A DNA stretch of 34,271 nt from Gemmatimonadaceae bacterium (GCA_025930755.1 JAICOJ010000025.1:1-34271), one strand, 5' to 3'; numbered from the stretch's first letter, positions 16,000 through 24,842 are shown. Notes: a model not told the origin generated them from the letters alone. Program-made: numbers and translations.

Positions 16000-16782
16000 A
16001 TGCGACCGCTCATCACCCTGTTGACCGACTTCGGCACCGCCGACGGCTACGTCGCCGAAATGAAGGGCGTCCTGTACTCGCTCGCGCCCGAGGCGCGAGT
16101 GGTCGATCTTTCCCATGAGATCGCTCCGCAGGATGTGGAGAGCGCGCGCCTCGCGGTCGCGCGCTACTGGCGGCGCTTCCCCCCCCAGACGATTCACCTC
16201 GTGGTGGTCGATCCCGGTGTCGGCTCGCCGCGCGCAGCACTCGCGGTGCGCAGCGAGGATCGAGTGCTCATCGGTCCGGACAACGGCGCGCTGTCGCCGG
16301 CGCTCCTCGTGGCTGGTGCACGAGCGGTGAGCCTGCCGGTGCCTCCCGCCGCGTCGCCGACGTTTCACGGGCGCGATCTGTTCGCGCCGGCGGCGGCGCG
16401 AATCGCCATGGGCGCACCACTCGACGCGCTTGGCCCCGCGGCGGAATCGCCGACGATTCGACGCACGCCGGAAGCGCGCCGTCTCGGCAACGGCGCCATC
16501 CAGGGCGAAGTGATCTCGATCGACCGATACGGGAACGCGATCACGAACATCGTGGCGTTTCCGGCGACGCAGGGCCGTGAAGGGGAGCAGGCGTTCGTCG
16601 AGATCGCCGGCCGCACGATCCCGGTCGCCCGCGCCTATGCTGATGTGCCGCCCCTGGGTGCGGTGGCGCTGTGCGGGTCGTCAGGCTTGCTGGAGATCGC
16701 CGTCCGCGACGGTAACGCGGCGCAGGGTCTCTCGCTCGTTAGGGGCTCGACGGTCACGCTCCATGCGGGGCAGCGGGGGTGA
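16000..16782 (+). CDS. S-adenosyl-L-methionine hydroxide adenosyltransferase (SAM hydrolase, DUF62)
   Basis: A 260-residue protein of the fluorinase/chlorinase superfamily. Family members that use water split SAM into adenosine and methionine. Visible landmarks are ITLLTDFGTADGYVAEMKGV at the N-terminus with the SAM-ribose aspartate, VVDLSHEIAPQDVESA, HLVVVDPGVGS, GPDNGALSPAL, FHGRDLFAPAAA and the C-terminal IDRYGNAITNI. The Asp-Arg-His residues of the hydrolases appear to be present, and I see no halogenase-specific insertion. The ATG is one base after the MATE stop, in frame with the conserved N-terminus. It ends 18 bases before the convergent YihY gene, with no hairpin between. Confidence 0.93.
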   Translation: MRPLITLLTDFGTADGYVAEMKGVLYSLAPEARVVDLSHEIAPQDVESARLAVARYWRRFPPQTIHLVVVDPGVGSPRAALAVRSEDRVLIGPDNGALSPALLVAGARAVSLPVPPAASPTFHGRDLFAPAAARIAMGAPLDALGPAAESPTIRRTPEARRLGNGAIQGEVISIDRYGNAITNIVAFPATQGREGEQAFVEIAGRTIPVARAYADVPPLGAVALCGSSGLLEIAVRDGNAAQGLSLVRGSTVTLHAGQRG

Positions 16783-16800
16783 GAGTTCCCACCTGCCGTC

Positions 16801-17751
16801 CTATCCCCGAGCCTCGACCGGCCGCACCCGCTCGATCCTCTCGTTCGACGGCCGCCCGGGATCGTGCGCCGTCACGACGCGGCCGACGTACACCGCGCCC
16901 TTTCGAGGCTCCACCGATGCCGTCCCGTGATGCAGCTCCGCGTTGAGCTCACCCCCGGTGAGGATCACCAGCATCGTCAGGTACATCCACGTCAGCAGTA
17001 CGATCACGCCGCCGATCGCGCCATAGGTCTTGTTGTACGATCCGAAGTTCGCGACGTACGCCCGGAACAAGAGCGTGACGAGCACCCACAGCACGGCCGC
17101 CGCGAGCGCGCCCACCAGGATCTGCGACTTGTCCTGCCGCTGGTTGGGCAGGAAGTAGTAGATGAGCCAGAGCATCCCCACCAGGAGCGCGAACGCAAGC
17201 GGATACTGCACGACGCTCCACACCGTCTGGCCGAACTCACCCATCGCCGTTCTGTTCTCGATCCACTCGGCGATCTCGGGGCCGCCGAGCATGATCGACG
17301 TCGTCACGAGGAAGAGAACCGCCGAGACGAGCACGCTGGCGAGCGCGATGAGCTTCTTCTTCCACCACGGACGCCCTTCCTCGACGTCGTAGGCGCGATT
17401 CAGCGCGTCGATCAACGCCGAGAAGACGTTGGAGCCCGCCCATGCCGCACCGAGCAAGCCGATCGAGAGGACGCCAGCCGAGTTGGGGTTGAGCACGTCA
17501 CGGACGACGTTGTCGACGAGGTCCACCGCTTCGCCCGGGACGGCCTGACGCAGATTCGCGATGAGCCATGCCATGATCTGTTCGCGCTCACCGATGAATC
17601 CAATGAGCGGGGCGAGAAAAAGAAACAGCGGAAAGAGCGAGAAGAAGAAGTAGTACGCGGTCTGCGCCGAGAGCCCGAGGATGTTGTCATCCAGAATCTC
17701 GCGTCCCGTCTTCTGCAGCAGTGGTCCGACGCGTCGGCCCTTGATGATCAC
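16801..17751 (-). CDS. YihY/virulence factor BrkB family membrane protein
   Basis: A 316-residue inner-membrane protein. The GTG start is preceded by GGGAGG. The family signature is present: LSAQTAYYFFFSLFPLFLFLAP in helix 1, then about five more membrane helices, including FLVTTSIMLGGPEIAEWI, WSVVQYPLAFALLVGMLWLIYYFLP and the last helix AIGGVIVLLTWMYLTMLVILTGGELNAEL, which ends in the well-conserved 'G-x-x-x-N-A-E' motif. YihY proteins were once called ribonuclease BN in error; their transport or other role is unsettled. The C-terminal tail of about 40 residues is hydrophilic. It is transcribed alone after the terminator at 17803-17835. Confidence 0.93.
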   Translation of the reverse strand: MIIKGRRVGPLLQKTGREILDDNILGLSAQTAYYFFFSLFPLFLFLAPLIGFIGEREQIMAWLIANLRQAVPGEAVDLVDNVVRDVLNPNSAGVLSIGLLGAAWAGSNVFSALIDALNRAYDVEEGRPWWKKKLIALASVLVSAVLFLVTTSIMLGGPEIAEWIENRTAMGEFGQTVWSVVQYPLAFALLVGMLWLIYYFLPNQRQDKSQILVGALAAAVLWVLVTLLFRAYVANFGSYNKTYGAIGGVIVLLTWMYLTMLVILTGGELNAELHHGTASVEPRKGAVYVGRVVTAHDPGRPSNERIERVRPVEARG

Positions 17752-17802
17752 GCGGCCTCCCGTTGTTTGCCTTCACGCCGGTCCTGGTCACCGGAGCCCC
17801 GT

Positions 17803-17835
17803 GAAAGAAAATTGCCCCGCCGGAGGGAGGGGCAA
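17803..17835 (-). terminator. Intrinsic terminator after the LiaF-like lipoprotein gene
   Basis: On the minus strand the sequence reads TTGCCCC, a 10-base loop, GGGGCAA and then TTTTCTTTC. The 7-bp stem (17829-17835 with 17812-17818) followed by a T-rich tract is a standard rho-independent terminator. It lies 26 bases after the stop codon of the gene ending at 17862 and closes the ECF sigma operon. Confidence 0.7.
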
Positions 17836-17861
17836 GGGATGGGCCAGGCGCGACCACACCG

Positions 17862-18719
17862 TCAGTCGATCCGCTCGATCTCCAGCGTACCGACGAGCAT
17901 TGACGCGTCGATCGTGAGGCGGCGCTTTGCACCCTCCCAGTTCGCGGAGTAGTGGACGCCGTCCTGCTCGCGAAACCCGTCGTGGTCGAACGTGCCGAGT
18001 GTCACGTCGGCCCGCGCACGCACGCCGACATCGCGGGGCACGCGTAACGTGACCGCGCCGAGGCGCACGCGAAGGCGCGCGTCCACATCGGATGCCCAGG
18101 CGCCGGAGAAATCGAGCGTCAGCGCGCCGGCGCCGCAATCGACGTCAATGTGCTCGACGTTCGCATTGCCGACTCCCATCGCTTCGATCGATGCGGCACC
18201 GACATCGAACCGGAGCGATCGCATTCGCCGCGGATTCGGCGTGGCGAAGCGAAGCGCGGTGCTGCTCGCGGCGGACTCGACGGTGAGCTGATCGACCGCC
18301 AGCCCCCCGAGATCCAGATCCGCCTCGACGGCACCGAGCCGGAGCGCAACATCCAGCGGCACCCCGCGAGCGACGCCGAGTGACAGTCGCGCGCGCTCCT
18401 CCCCATCGCCCGAGAACCCGCGGAACGGCCGACGCCCACCGTCGAGGCGAAGGGTGAGCGTGTGCGACGCGGAATCGAAGTTGCGCTCGACGTTGTAGTG
18501 CGCGGCGTCGTAGCGCATGGAGTAATCGTACAGCTCGCCATCATCGGCCGGCGAGACGCGCAGCGAGCCGCCGGTGAGGTTCACGCGAAGGTGCAGGCTG
18601 TCGGACGCGTCCCGCGGTCGCGCCGCCGAGGTCGTCCGCCACGCCTGTTCGGTCTCCGCGGTCGCGCACCCGCCCACCACGACCGCGGTGAGCACGATCG
18701 TCCGGCCGAACCGCCTCAC
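17862..18719 (-). CDS. Lipoprotein with LiaF/DUF4097-like beta-solenoid domain
   Basis: A 285-residue protein. The GTG start overlaps the stop of the preceding gene (GTGA). A lipoprotein signal follows: V-R-R-F-G-R, a hydrophobic core and the lipobox V-G-G-C with Cys18. The Ala after the cysteine suggests outer-membrane sorting. The rest alternates short beta strands, such as LHLRVNLTGGSLRVSP, VALRLGAVEADLDLGGL, SIEAMGVGNANVEHIDVDCG and RLGAVTLRVPRDVGVRARA, the repeated 'toast-rack' pattern of LiaF/DUF2154 and DUF4097 proteins. The C-terminus ends LVGTLEIERID. These domains are common in envelope-stress systems, which fits the sigma/anti-sigma pair at the head of this operon. No enzymatic motif is visible. 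Confidence 0.8.
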   Translation of the reverse strand: MRRFGRTIVLTAVVVGGCATAETEQAWRTTSAARPRDASDSLHLRVNLTGGSLRVSPADDGELYDYSMRYDAAHYNVERNFDSASHTLTLRLDGGRRPFRGFSGDGEERARLSLGVARGVPLDVALRLGAVEADLDLGGLAVDQLTVESAASSTALRFATPNPRRMRSLRFDVGAASIEAMGVGNANVEHIDVDCGAGALTLDFSGAWASDVDARLRVRLGAVTLRVPRDVGVRARADVTLGTFDHDGFREQDGVHYSANWEGAKRRLTIDASMLVGTLEIERID

Positions 18720-19807
18720 GAGTCGAACCCCGAGCGAGGCGCCGGCGTCGGACGCCGCGCCGCCGCCACTCCAGCCACCGGCGTCGGCGTCTGCCACTCG
18801 AGCTCGGCGGTCCGCGTCACGGGAATCGACGGCCGGGACGGCTCGGCCGTTCCGCCCCGCGAGACGATCGTCGCGCCAAAGCCAACCGTTGCGGCGACCC
18901 ATGTCAGCAGGAGCGCGATGATACGCATCGCGCCTCCGGCGGGACCGCTCCACGCGAGCAGCGCGGTGACGATCCAGAGCGACATGTACGCCACGAGTCC
19001 CACGAAGACAACCCGCTCGAGACCACCAGCGCCCCGCTGCGTACGCCGCATCAGGGCCTCACCGGTCACCTGCGCCATGGCGAGAAACCCGAGCGCGAGC
19101 GCGCCAGCGACCGCGATGAGAAACCCGATGCAGGCGAACGGAAGCAGCGCCCAGCCGACGATCGGAATGAGCAGCAGCACCACGATCAGCATGAGCAGCG
19201 CCGGCAGGACCGCGAGCTCCGCCGCGATGCCGACAAGGAACGCGCGCCCGAAGCTCCGCTCGATGGCATCCGCGACCCCTTCGAGGTTCGAGCGCGCGAA
19301 CAGGACGACCACCACACCGATGGCCGCGAGGATGGCGAGCCAGCCAAGCGCGAGCAGCAGCTGATGCCACATGGTCGATACCGCGGAGCGCGGCTCGGCG
19401 GTGGCGGGGGTCAGACCAAGCGGTCCGGCAATCGAGCGGGTTTCCCCGCGAATCGTTCCCCCCTCCAGCCGAACGCGCCCGTCGACGGCGAGCGCATCGC
19501 CGCCGATCACGCCACCCTGCCTGACGATGACATCGCCACCAACGGCAATCGCGTCGTGTCCCACGCTGCCGGAGACGATGAGATCGCCACGAGCGGTTAC
19601 CGCCGAACCCGAGATCGTTTCCCCGGGTGCGACGATGCGATCACCGACGGAAATGGGCGTGCTTGGGTCCAGGCGGGCGCCGAAGGGATCGCGCGCGAGA
19701 GCGGCGCGCACGCTGCGCGCCGAGTCAGGCGCGAGCTCGGTGACCTGCGCGAGCAGCCGGCCCGGGGCGAACGTGAGCCACGCGGCGACAATGAAGAGCG
19801 CTTTCAT
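18716..19807 (-). CDS. Exported bactofilin-like protein with C-terminal membrane helices
   Basis: A 363-residue protein. Residues 1-20 are a signal peptide (MKALFIVAAWLTF, cleavage near LLA/QVT). Residues about 50-125 are short repeats such as GSAVTARGDLIVSGSVGHDAIAV and GGDVIVRQGGVIGGDALAVDG, the beta-helical pattern of bactofilins (polymer-forming scaffolds), here on the exported side. From residue about 147 there are five or six membrane helices. The tail is Pro/Ala-rich. This combination of a periplasmic bactofilin-like module with a membrane domain occurs in uncharacterised envelope proteins. It follows the anti-sigma gene by six bases and overlaps the lipoprotein gene by four bases. A regulated envelope scaffold is a reasonable guess, not shown. 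Confidence 0.8.
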   Translation of the reverse strand: MKALFIVAAWLTFAPGRLLAQVTELAPDSARSVRAALARDPFGARLDPSTPISVGDRIVAPGETISGSAVTARGDLIVSGSVGHDAIAVGGDVIVRQGGVIGGDALAVDGRVRLEGGTIRGETRSIAGPLGLTPATAEPRSAVSTMWHQLLLALGWLAILAAIGVVVVLFARSNLEGVADAIERSFGRAFLVGIAAELAVLPALLMLIVVLLLIPIVGWALLPFACIGFLIAVAGALALGFLAMAQVTGEALMRRTQRGAGGLERVVFVGLVAYMSLWIVTALLAWSGPAGGAMRIIALLLTWVAATVGFGATIVSRGGTAEPSRPSIPVTRTAELEWQTPTPVAGVAAARRPTPAPRSGFDS

Positions 19808-19813
19808 GGGCGC

Positions 19814-20392
19814 TCAGCGCCGACGGTGGACTGCGATCGTTCGAAGCAGCGTCGCCGCGAGCAGGGCGGCCGCGACGAGCGCCAGTGTGAGCACGCCCAG
19901 ACCGAGCAGCCCGCTCGAGCGCACCAGCGTGTAGGCGGAGTCGCCGAGCGCGCCCGCGAGCAGTGTTCCCGCGGCGTCGAGCAGCCCGGCGCGCATCCGA
20001 TCGGCCAGCATGCCCACGGCGAACAGGACCGCATCGAAGCGGAGCGCGATCCAGAGCACGAGCACGCTCATGACGGCCGCCAGCGACCCGGCGCCGACAC
20101 CGAACGCGACGCGCCCGCCGCGTGACGACGGCACAAAGCCCCGCAGGGTGTCGAGCGCGGCGACGTGCCAGGGAACGAAGATGTTCACACGCGACAGCAC
20201 CCGCTCGGCAAAGAGCGGCGTGGGTGCCAGGTGTGGCAAATGCTCGAGGGCCCGAACCGTCGCGCGAGCTTCTTCGAGCTCGCCGCGGCAGGTCGAACAC
20301 TTCCGGATGTGCGTCTTCAGCGGCGAGGTGCCAAACCCCACCTCGCCGTCGAGCAGCAGATCGATTTCGCTGGGTAGTAAGTGTCGGTCCAC
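19814..20392 (-). CDS. Anti-sigma factor with zinc-binding domain and membrane helices
   Basis: A 192-residue protein from a GTG start with GGAGG at close spacing. The N-terminal zinc anti-sigma motif is H-x3-C-x2-C at His28, Cys32 and Cys35 (LKTHIRKCSTCRGELEEA). Two or three membrane segments follow: about 95-115 (FGVGAGSLAAVMSVLVLWIAL), a weaker one near 118-130, and about 160-185 (LLGLGVLTLALVAAALLAATLL). The cytoplasmic domain would bind and inhibit the ECF sigma factor encoded just upstream, with release on an envelope signal. It sits 46 bases after the sigma stop codon and is the usual partner in such operons. Confidence 0.9.
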   Translation of the reverse strand: MDRHLLPSEIDLLLDGEVGFGTSPLKTHIRKCSTCRGELEEARATVRALEHLPHLAPTPLFAERVLSRVNIFVPWHVAALDTLRGFVPSSRGGRVAFGVGAGSLAAVMSVLVLWIALRFDAVLFAVGMLADRMRAGLLDAAGTLLAGALGDSAYTLVRSSGLLGLGVLTLALVAAALLAATLLRTIAVHRRR

Positions 20393-20438
20393 AAAGCCTC
20401 CGGTCGGTCCTACGTCGGCCTCACTAAAGGGGTTTCAG

Positions 20439-21041
20439 CTAGGTCCGAAGATGCTCCAAAGCGTCCCTCAGCTCCTTTCGGGCGCGGTGGATATAGGTCT
20501 TCACCGTCCCCAGGGGCAGATCGAGCATCGCCGCGATCTCCTCGTACGACCGGCCTTCCACGTGACGCAGCATGATGCACGATCGATACTCGGGGCGGAG
20601 CCGCGCGATCGCCCGCTCGATGGCCGATCCCAGCTCCCGGGATTCGACCTCTTCGAGGGCCGATTCACCCCGCGACTCCACGTCGAACGACGTTGCCTCG
20701 ATCTCCGCACGGGTTGCCGCATGGGGCGATCCGTCGATGCTGATCGTCTCCACCGTCCGCTTCCGCAGATAGTCGATGGCGACGTTGTTGGCGATCTTGA
20801 ACAGCCAGCTCGACAGCTTGAACTCGGGCCGGTACCGGTCGATGTGATTGAGGACCTTGATGAAGGTCTCTTGGGCCAGATCCTCCGCCGTCTCGCGGTC
20901 ACGAACCATCCGGAAGATCAGCGAGAACACGGGTCGCTCGTACCGTCGCAGCAGCTCGCGATACGCCGGCTCGCGCCCCTGCTGCGCGAGCGCGACGACA
21001 TCGGCATCGGGGAGGTTCGCGAGATCGAGAACGGGCGCCAT
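20439..21041 (-). CDS. ECF RNA polymerase sigma factor
   Basis: A 200-residue sigma-70 family regulator of the extracytoplasmic function group. Region 2 lies at about residues 25-95 (YRELLRRYERPVFSLIFRMV, ETAEDLAQETFIKVLNHI and SSWLFKIANNVAIDYLRKR) and region 4 at about 140-195 (AIARLRPEYRSCIMLRHVEG and SYEEIAAMLDLPLGTVKTYI). The anti-sigma factor gene follows, and the operon goes on to the bactofilin-like and LiaF-like genes, which are probable targets. The ATG at 21041 has no Shine-Dalgarno sequence: the bases before it are the heptad array at 21042-21167. This is unusual and may affect translation. Confidence 0.95.
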   Translation of the reverse strand: MAPVLDLANLPDADVVALAQQGREPAYRELLRRYERPVFSLIFRMVRDRETAEDLAQETFIKVLNHIDRYRPEFKLSSWLFKIANNVAIDYLRKRTVETISIDGSPHAATRAEIEATSFDVESRGESALEEVESRELGSAIERAIARLRPEYRSCIMLRHVEGRSYEEIAAMLDLPLGTVKTYIHRARKELRDALEHLRT

Positions 21042-21167
21042 GAGGGGTCAGGAGTCAGGAGTCAGGGATCAGGGGGTTCCAGGTTCGAAGGCGTGGGGGC
21101 GTGCGAGCAGTGCTCTCACCCACACCCTGGCACCCCCTGAATCCTGACTCCTGACTCCTGACCCCTA
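21042..21167. repeat. Heptad inverted-repeat element (GTCAGGA / TCCTGAC) in the sigma gene leader
   Basis: The left arm contains GTCAGGA, GTCAGGA, GTCAGGG, ATCAGGG (21047-21074). The right arm is its reverse complement, ending CCCCTAG. Over 34 bases the arms differ at two positions, and weaker pairing continues inward (AGGGGGTTCCAGG against CCTGGCACCCCCT, one mismatch), so about 43 bases per side can pair. The spacer from about 21085 to 21124 is GC-rich. Unlike most of the other elements it lies upstream of genes on both sides: directly before the ATG of the ECF sigma gene (minus) and about 87 bases before ubiE (plus). Confidence 0.88.
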
Positions 21168-21253
21168 GCGTCGCGAAAGGTATTCGCGCAGAACAAGTTG
21201 AGCCAGCGCGCGCGCGCTTGCGGCTCTCGACCACGTCGATCAACTTCATCGCA

Positions 21254-22021
21254 ATGCCGTCTGTCCAGACCGAGCGGAGCGAGGCGCTGGCCGCTGCCGC
21301 CGGGAGCGCGGAGAAGCGCGCCTACGTTCGGAGCGTCTTCTCCCAGATCGCGCCGCGCTACGATCTCCTCAACCACCTCCTCAGCCTCAGCATCGACAAG
21401 CGCTGGCGACGCCGCGCCGTCGCCGCGCTGCGGTGGGACCGCGACCCGTCGGGTGTCTATGTCGATCTCTGCGCCGGGACGATGGACGTCGCCAACGAGC
21501 TCGCGCGGAAGCCGGGGTTCCGCGGCATCGTGCTCGGAACGGATTTCGCCGAACCAATGTTGCGCGCGGGTCGGGAGAAGATCGCCGCGCGTCCCGTGGC
21601 GCCGATGGTGGCCGACGCGGTCGAGCTTCCGCTGCGCACGGGTACCGCTGCGGGGGCGATCGTCGCCTTCGGAGCGCGCAATCTGGAGAATCTCGACGCC
21701 GGACTCACCGAGGCGTTCCGTGTCCTGCGCGATGGAGCGACGTTCGTGATTCTCGAGTTCTCGATGCCGCGGGTGCCGGTCGTGCGCTCGCTCTACCGGC
21801 TCTATTTCCACTACGTGCTCCCCGCGCTCGGCCGCCTCGTGAGCAGACATCCAACCGCGTATCGATATCTCCCCGCGTCGGTCGACAGCTTTCCGAACGA
21901 GGAGGAGCTCGCCCGCCGAATGACGCGCGCCGGATTCGTGAACGTCCGCGTTACCCGCTTGAGCTTCGGAATCGCCGCCATTCATGCCGGAGAGCGACGC
22001 GACACTGGAGCGACGAGATGA
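21254..22021 (+). CDS. ubiE: Demethylmenaquinone/ubiquinone methyltransferase (UbiE/MenG)
   Basis: A 255-residue SAM-dependent C-methyltransferase acting late in menaquinone synthesis. The conserved UbiE start (VRSVFSQIAPRYDLLNHLLS, then LSIDKRWRRRAV), the SAM site VYVDLCAGTMDVANEL, the segment FGARNLENLDAGLTEAFRVL, and the C-terminal LYFHYVLPALGRLVS, then YRYLPASVDSFP, are all present. The ATG gives M-P-S-V-Q-T, with a 20-residue Ala-rich lead. A TTG 12 codons upstream is an alternative; neither has a good ribosome site. The TGA overlaps the ATG of the UbiD gene. It leads the quinone operon 21254-26352. In a menaquinone producer this would be the final methylation. Confidence 0.94.
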   Translation: MPSVQTERSEALAAAAGSAEKRAYVRSVFSQIAPRYDLLNHLLSLSIDKRWRRRAVAALRWDRDPSGVYVDLCAGTMDVANELARKPGFRGIVLGTDFAEPMLRAGREKIAARPVAPMVADAVELPLRTGTAAGAIVAFGARNLENLDAGLTEAFRVLRDGATFVILEFSMPRVPVVRSLYRLYFHYVLPALGRLVSRHPTAYRYLPASVDSFPNEEELARRMTRAGFVNVRVTRLSFGIAAIHAGERRDTGATR

Positions 22022-23502
22022 CCATCGACACCGTCGGACAGTTTCTGACCGAGCTCGAGCGTGCCGGCGAGCTGAAACGCGTTTCGCACCCGGTCTCGGT
22101 GGATCTCGAGCTCTGCGAGATCGCCGACCGGGTGATGAAGATGCCCGGCGGCGGGCCGGCGCTGCTCTTCGACCATGTGAAGCTCTTCGACGGCTCCCGG
22201 TCGGCGCATCCGGTCGCGATCAACTTGTTCGGCTCCATGCGGCGCATGTCGATGTCGCTCGGCGTCGAGCGACTCGACGACATCGGTGAGCGCATCGCGC
22301 AGATGATGGAGCTGAAGGTGCCGGAGGGGCTCGTCGGCAAGCTGTCGCTGCTCCCGCGACTGCTCGAGCTCGGGAAGTTTCCACCGCGCATGAAAGGCGG
22401 CTCACCACCGTGCCAGGAGATCGTGCTTCGCGGCGACGAGGTCGACCTGCGCACGCTGCCGATCATCAAGTGCTGGCCGGAGGATGGCGGCCCGTACATC
22501 ACACTGCCGATGGTCATCTCCCGCGACCCGAAGCGGGGCATCCGGAATGTCGGCATGTATCGCGTGCAGCTGTTAGGCGCGCGCGACCTCGCCATGCACT
22601 GGCAGCGGCACAAGGTCGGGGCCGCACACTGGCGCGACATGGCCGAGCGGAAGGAGACGATGCCCGTCTGCATCGCCATCGGCGCCGATCCCCCGTCGAT
22701 GTACTCGGCGTCGGCACCCCTTCCGCCGACCGTCGACGAGTTTCTGTTCGCGGGATTCCTCCGGCGGGCGCCGGTGCGCCTGGCCAAGGCGGTCACCAAC
22801 GATCTCGAGGTGCCGGCCGAGTCGGAATTCGTCATCGAGGGGTACATCGATCCGTCGGAGCCGCTCGTGACCGAGGGTCCGTTCGGCGATCACACCGGCT
22901 ACTACTCGCTGGCCGACCTGTACCCGCGCGTCCACGTGACCGCGCTGACCATGCGCTCGCGGCCGGTGTACGCCACGACCATCGTCGGGCGACCCCCGAT
23001 GGAGGACTTCTACCTCGGACATGCCACGGAGCGAATTTTCCTTCCGCTTCTGAAACTGACGGTGCCCGAGATCGTCGACTACCACATGCCGCCCGAGGGA
23101 ATTTTCCACAACCTCGTGTTCGTCTCCATCGACAAGCAGTATCCGGGACACGCGTACAAGGTGATGAATGCGCTCTGGGGCCAGGGACTGATGTCGCTCG
23201 CGAAGCTCATCATCGTCGTCGACAAGCACGTGAACGTCCGCAATCCCCAGGAAGCGTGGTGGATCGCGCTCAACAACATCGATCCCGAGCGCGATGCGCG
23301 CTTCACGATGGGACCGGTGGATGTCCTCGATCACTCGAGTCGCGCGTTCACGTACGGATCGAAGATGGGGATCGACGCGACGCGCAAATGGCCCGAAGAG
23401 GGTTTCACGCGCGAATGGCCCAAGCTCATCGAGATGGACGCCGAGACCCGCCATCGCGTGACCGCGATGTGGTCGTCGCTCGGAATCGACGCAACCCGAT
23501 GA
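22018..23502 (+). CDS. ubiD: UbiD-family decarboxylase (MqnL-type in futalosine menaquinone pathway)
   Basis: A 494-residue enzyme of the prenylated-FMN-dependent UbiD family, which removes a carboxyl group from aromatic rings. The N-terminal [40 protein letters not shown] with [15 protein letters not shown] (the prFMN/metal region), the acidic [20 protein letters not shown] followed by DHTGYYS, and the [20 protein letters not shown] segment are all typical. Its neighbours UbiE, UbiA and UbiX suggest a role in quinone synthesis. Because I see no chorismate-lyase or menFDHCB genes here, the futalosine-pathway decarboxylation is my preferred reading. Start overlaps UbiE (ATGA); stop overlaps the chemoreceptor-like gene (ATGA). 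Confidence 0.94.
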   Translation: MTIDTVGQFLTELERAGELKRVSHPVSVDLELCEIADRVMKMPGGGPALLFDHVKLFDGSRSAHPVAINLFGSMRRMSMSLGVERLDDIGERIAQMMELKVPEGLVGKLSLLPRLLELGKFPPRMKGGSPPCQEIVLRGDEVDLRTLPIIKCWPEDGGPYITLPMVISRDPKRGIRNVGMYRVQLLGARDLAMHWQRHKVGAAHWRDMAERKETMPVCIAIGADPPSMYSASAPLPPTVDEFLFAGFLRRAPVRLAKAVTNDLEVPAESEFVIEGYIDPSEPLVTEGPFGDHTGYYSLADLYPRVHVTALTMRSRPVYATTIVGRPPMEDFYLGHATERIFLPLLKLTVPEIVDYHMPPEGIFHNLVFVSIDKQYPGHAYKVMNALWGQGLMSLAKLIIVVDKHVNVRNPQEAWWIALNNIDPERDARFTMGPVDVLDHSSRAFTYGSKMGIDATRKWPEEGFTREWPKLIEMDAETRHRVTAMWSSLGIDATR

Positions 23503-24842
23503 ACGAGCTTCCGTATCCCACGTCGCGGCTCTTCTTCACGCTGGCATTCATGCTGGTGGTCGTCGTGACGGCCGTGCTCGTCGTGCGGTGGCGCTTCCGT
23601 CAGCAACTGCTCGCCGAAATCGCGACGACGCTCGGGATTTTTCTCCTCATCATCGGCACGATCGTCTATACGGTCGCCTTTCGCGGGCTGCGGGCGAGCG
23701 AGATGGTGGTGGCCTGGCTGCTGTCCTTTGCCGCGATCGTCTGGTTCGTCATCCGGCTCAATCGCACGATGACACGGCCGTTGCGCGAGCTCGACCGCCT
23801 CGGTGTGTCGCTCCGTCGCGGGGACTGGGGGCGCATTCTCGCCACGCGCACGGGCAACGATCGCGGGAACATCACAGCGGCGCTGCGCGATGTCGCGGCG
23901 CTGATCGAGGAAACGCGACGGACGATGGACACGCTCATTCGCGCGTCGGAGCGAGTGACGCGTGTCGGCGGGGAAGCCGCCGGAGGCGCGCAGGATGTCG
24001 GCAGTGCACTCGTGCGGCTCGCGCAGGGCTCGCAGGCGAACCTGGGCGTTGCGCGGCGCATTCGGACGGCGGCCGAAGAGATCACATCCGCGTCCGGCGA
24101 GGTCAGCGGCGCTGCTCGCGAGACGCTCCAGCTTTCGGAATCGATGGAGACCCTCGCCGGCGAAGGCGTTCAGCATGCGGAAGCGGCGTCGGAACGGGTT
24201 TCCGAGATCGCCGGCGCAGCCCACGCGTCGGCGGAGCGCATCGAGGCCATGAGGCAGATGTCGGATGCGATCGGCGAGATCACGGCCGTGATTCACAAGA
24301 TCGTTCGGCAAACGAATCTGCTCGCTCTCAACGCGGCGATCGAAGCCGCGCGAGCGGGCGAGGCGGGGAAGGGCTTCGCCGTGGTCGCCGAGGAGGTTCG
24401 CGTGCTCGCGACGCAGAGTGCCGATTCGCTGAAGCGCATCGACGCGCTGGTCGCCGAAATGACCACGCGCACCGAGGACGCGTCGCGGCAGATCCAGCGG
24501 ATGGAGCTGGCCGTCGGCGAGGGAAAGCGGGTGATGACGCAGGCGATGGAGGTCTTCCGCCGGCTGGAGGGCGACGCGCGCCGTGCCCACACGCTCGCGG
24601 AGTCGGTGGTGGAGGCGTCGCAGCGCCACGCCTCGCTCGTCGACGAGCTCGGTACGGCTTCCGCGACCGTGCTCGGCGAAGCGGACGCCGCGGCCGGGGA
24701 GACGTCGCGCGCGTCCGAGGCAATGGAGAAGCAGCGCGCGCTGACGGAGGGACTGCGGGAAACGGCAATGGCGCTCGAGGCGGATGCGCGCGCGCTGCGC
24801 GACGTGATCGCGCGGTTCGGCGAGCCGGGCAGCGAGGCGTGA
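23499..24842 (+). CDS. Methyl-accepting chemotaxis-like protein without ligand domain
   Basis: A 447-residue protein. Three membrane helices occupy about residues 10-30, 37-60 and 66-86, with only short loops, so there is no periplasmic sensor domain. A HAMP-like segment follows ([20 protein letters not shown]). The long coiled coil from about 110 to 445 contains the MCP hairpin tip near residues 265-300: [20 protein letters not shown] and [20 protein letters not shown], which is where CheA and CheW bind. No che or motility gene is in the window. The gene is locked between ubiD and ubiA by 4-base overlaps on both sides, so it is expressed with quinone synthesis. A membrane redox or quinone sensor is a possibility; this is inference. 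Confidence 0.92.
   Translation: MNELPYPTSRLFFTLAFMLVVVVTAVLVVRWRFRQQLLAEIATTLGIFLLIIGTIVYTVAFRGLRASEMVVAWLLSFAAIVWFVIRLNRTMTRPLRELDRLGVSLRRGDWGRILATRTGNDRGNITAALRDVAALIEETRRTMDTLIRASERVTRVGGEAAGGAQDVGSALVRLAQGSQANLGVARRIRTAAEEITSASGEVSGAARETLQLSESMETLAGEGVQHAEAASERVSEIAGAAHASAERIEAMRQMSDAIGEITAVIHKIVRQTNLLALNAAIEAARAGEAGKGFAVVAEEVRVLATQSADSLKRIDALVAEMTTRTEDASRQIQRMELAVGEGKRVMTQAMEVFRRLEGDARRAHTLAESVVEASQRHASLVDELGTASATVLGEADAAAGETSRASEAMEKQRALTEGLRETAMALEADARALRDVIARFGEPGSEA

Noticed and set aside
16000-16782. A fluorinase or chlorinase
   Set aside because: The protein is of the SAM hydroxide adenosyltransferase type in length and motifs, and no halogenase-specific loop is visible.
21071-21080. 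GGAAC on the minus strand upstream of the sigma gene as an autoregulated ECF -35 box
   Set aside because: It lies inside the repeat element and no plausible -10 box follows at 16-17 bases.
22410-24842. An 810-codon plus-strand frame that fuses an out-of-frame ubiD region to the chemoreceptor gene
   Set aside because: Only the part from 23499 codes for a recognisable protein. The upstream part is the wrong frame of ubiD, which is intact from 22018.
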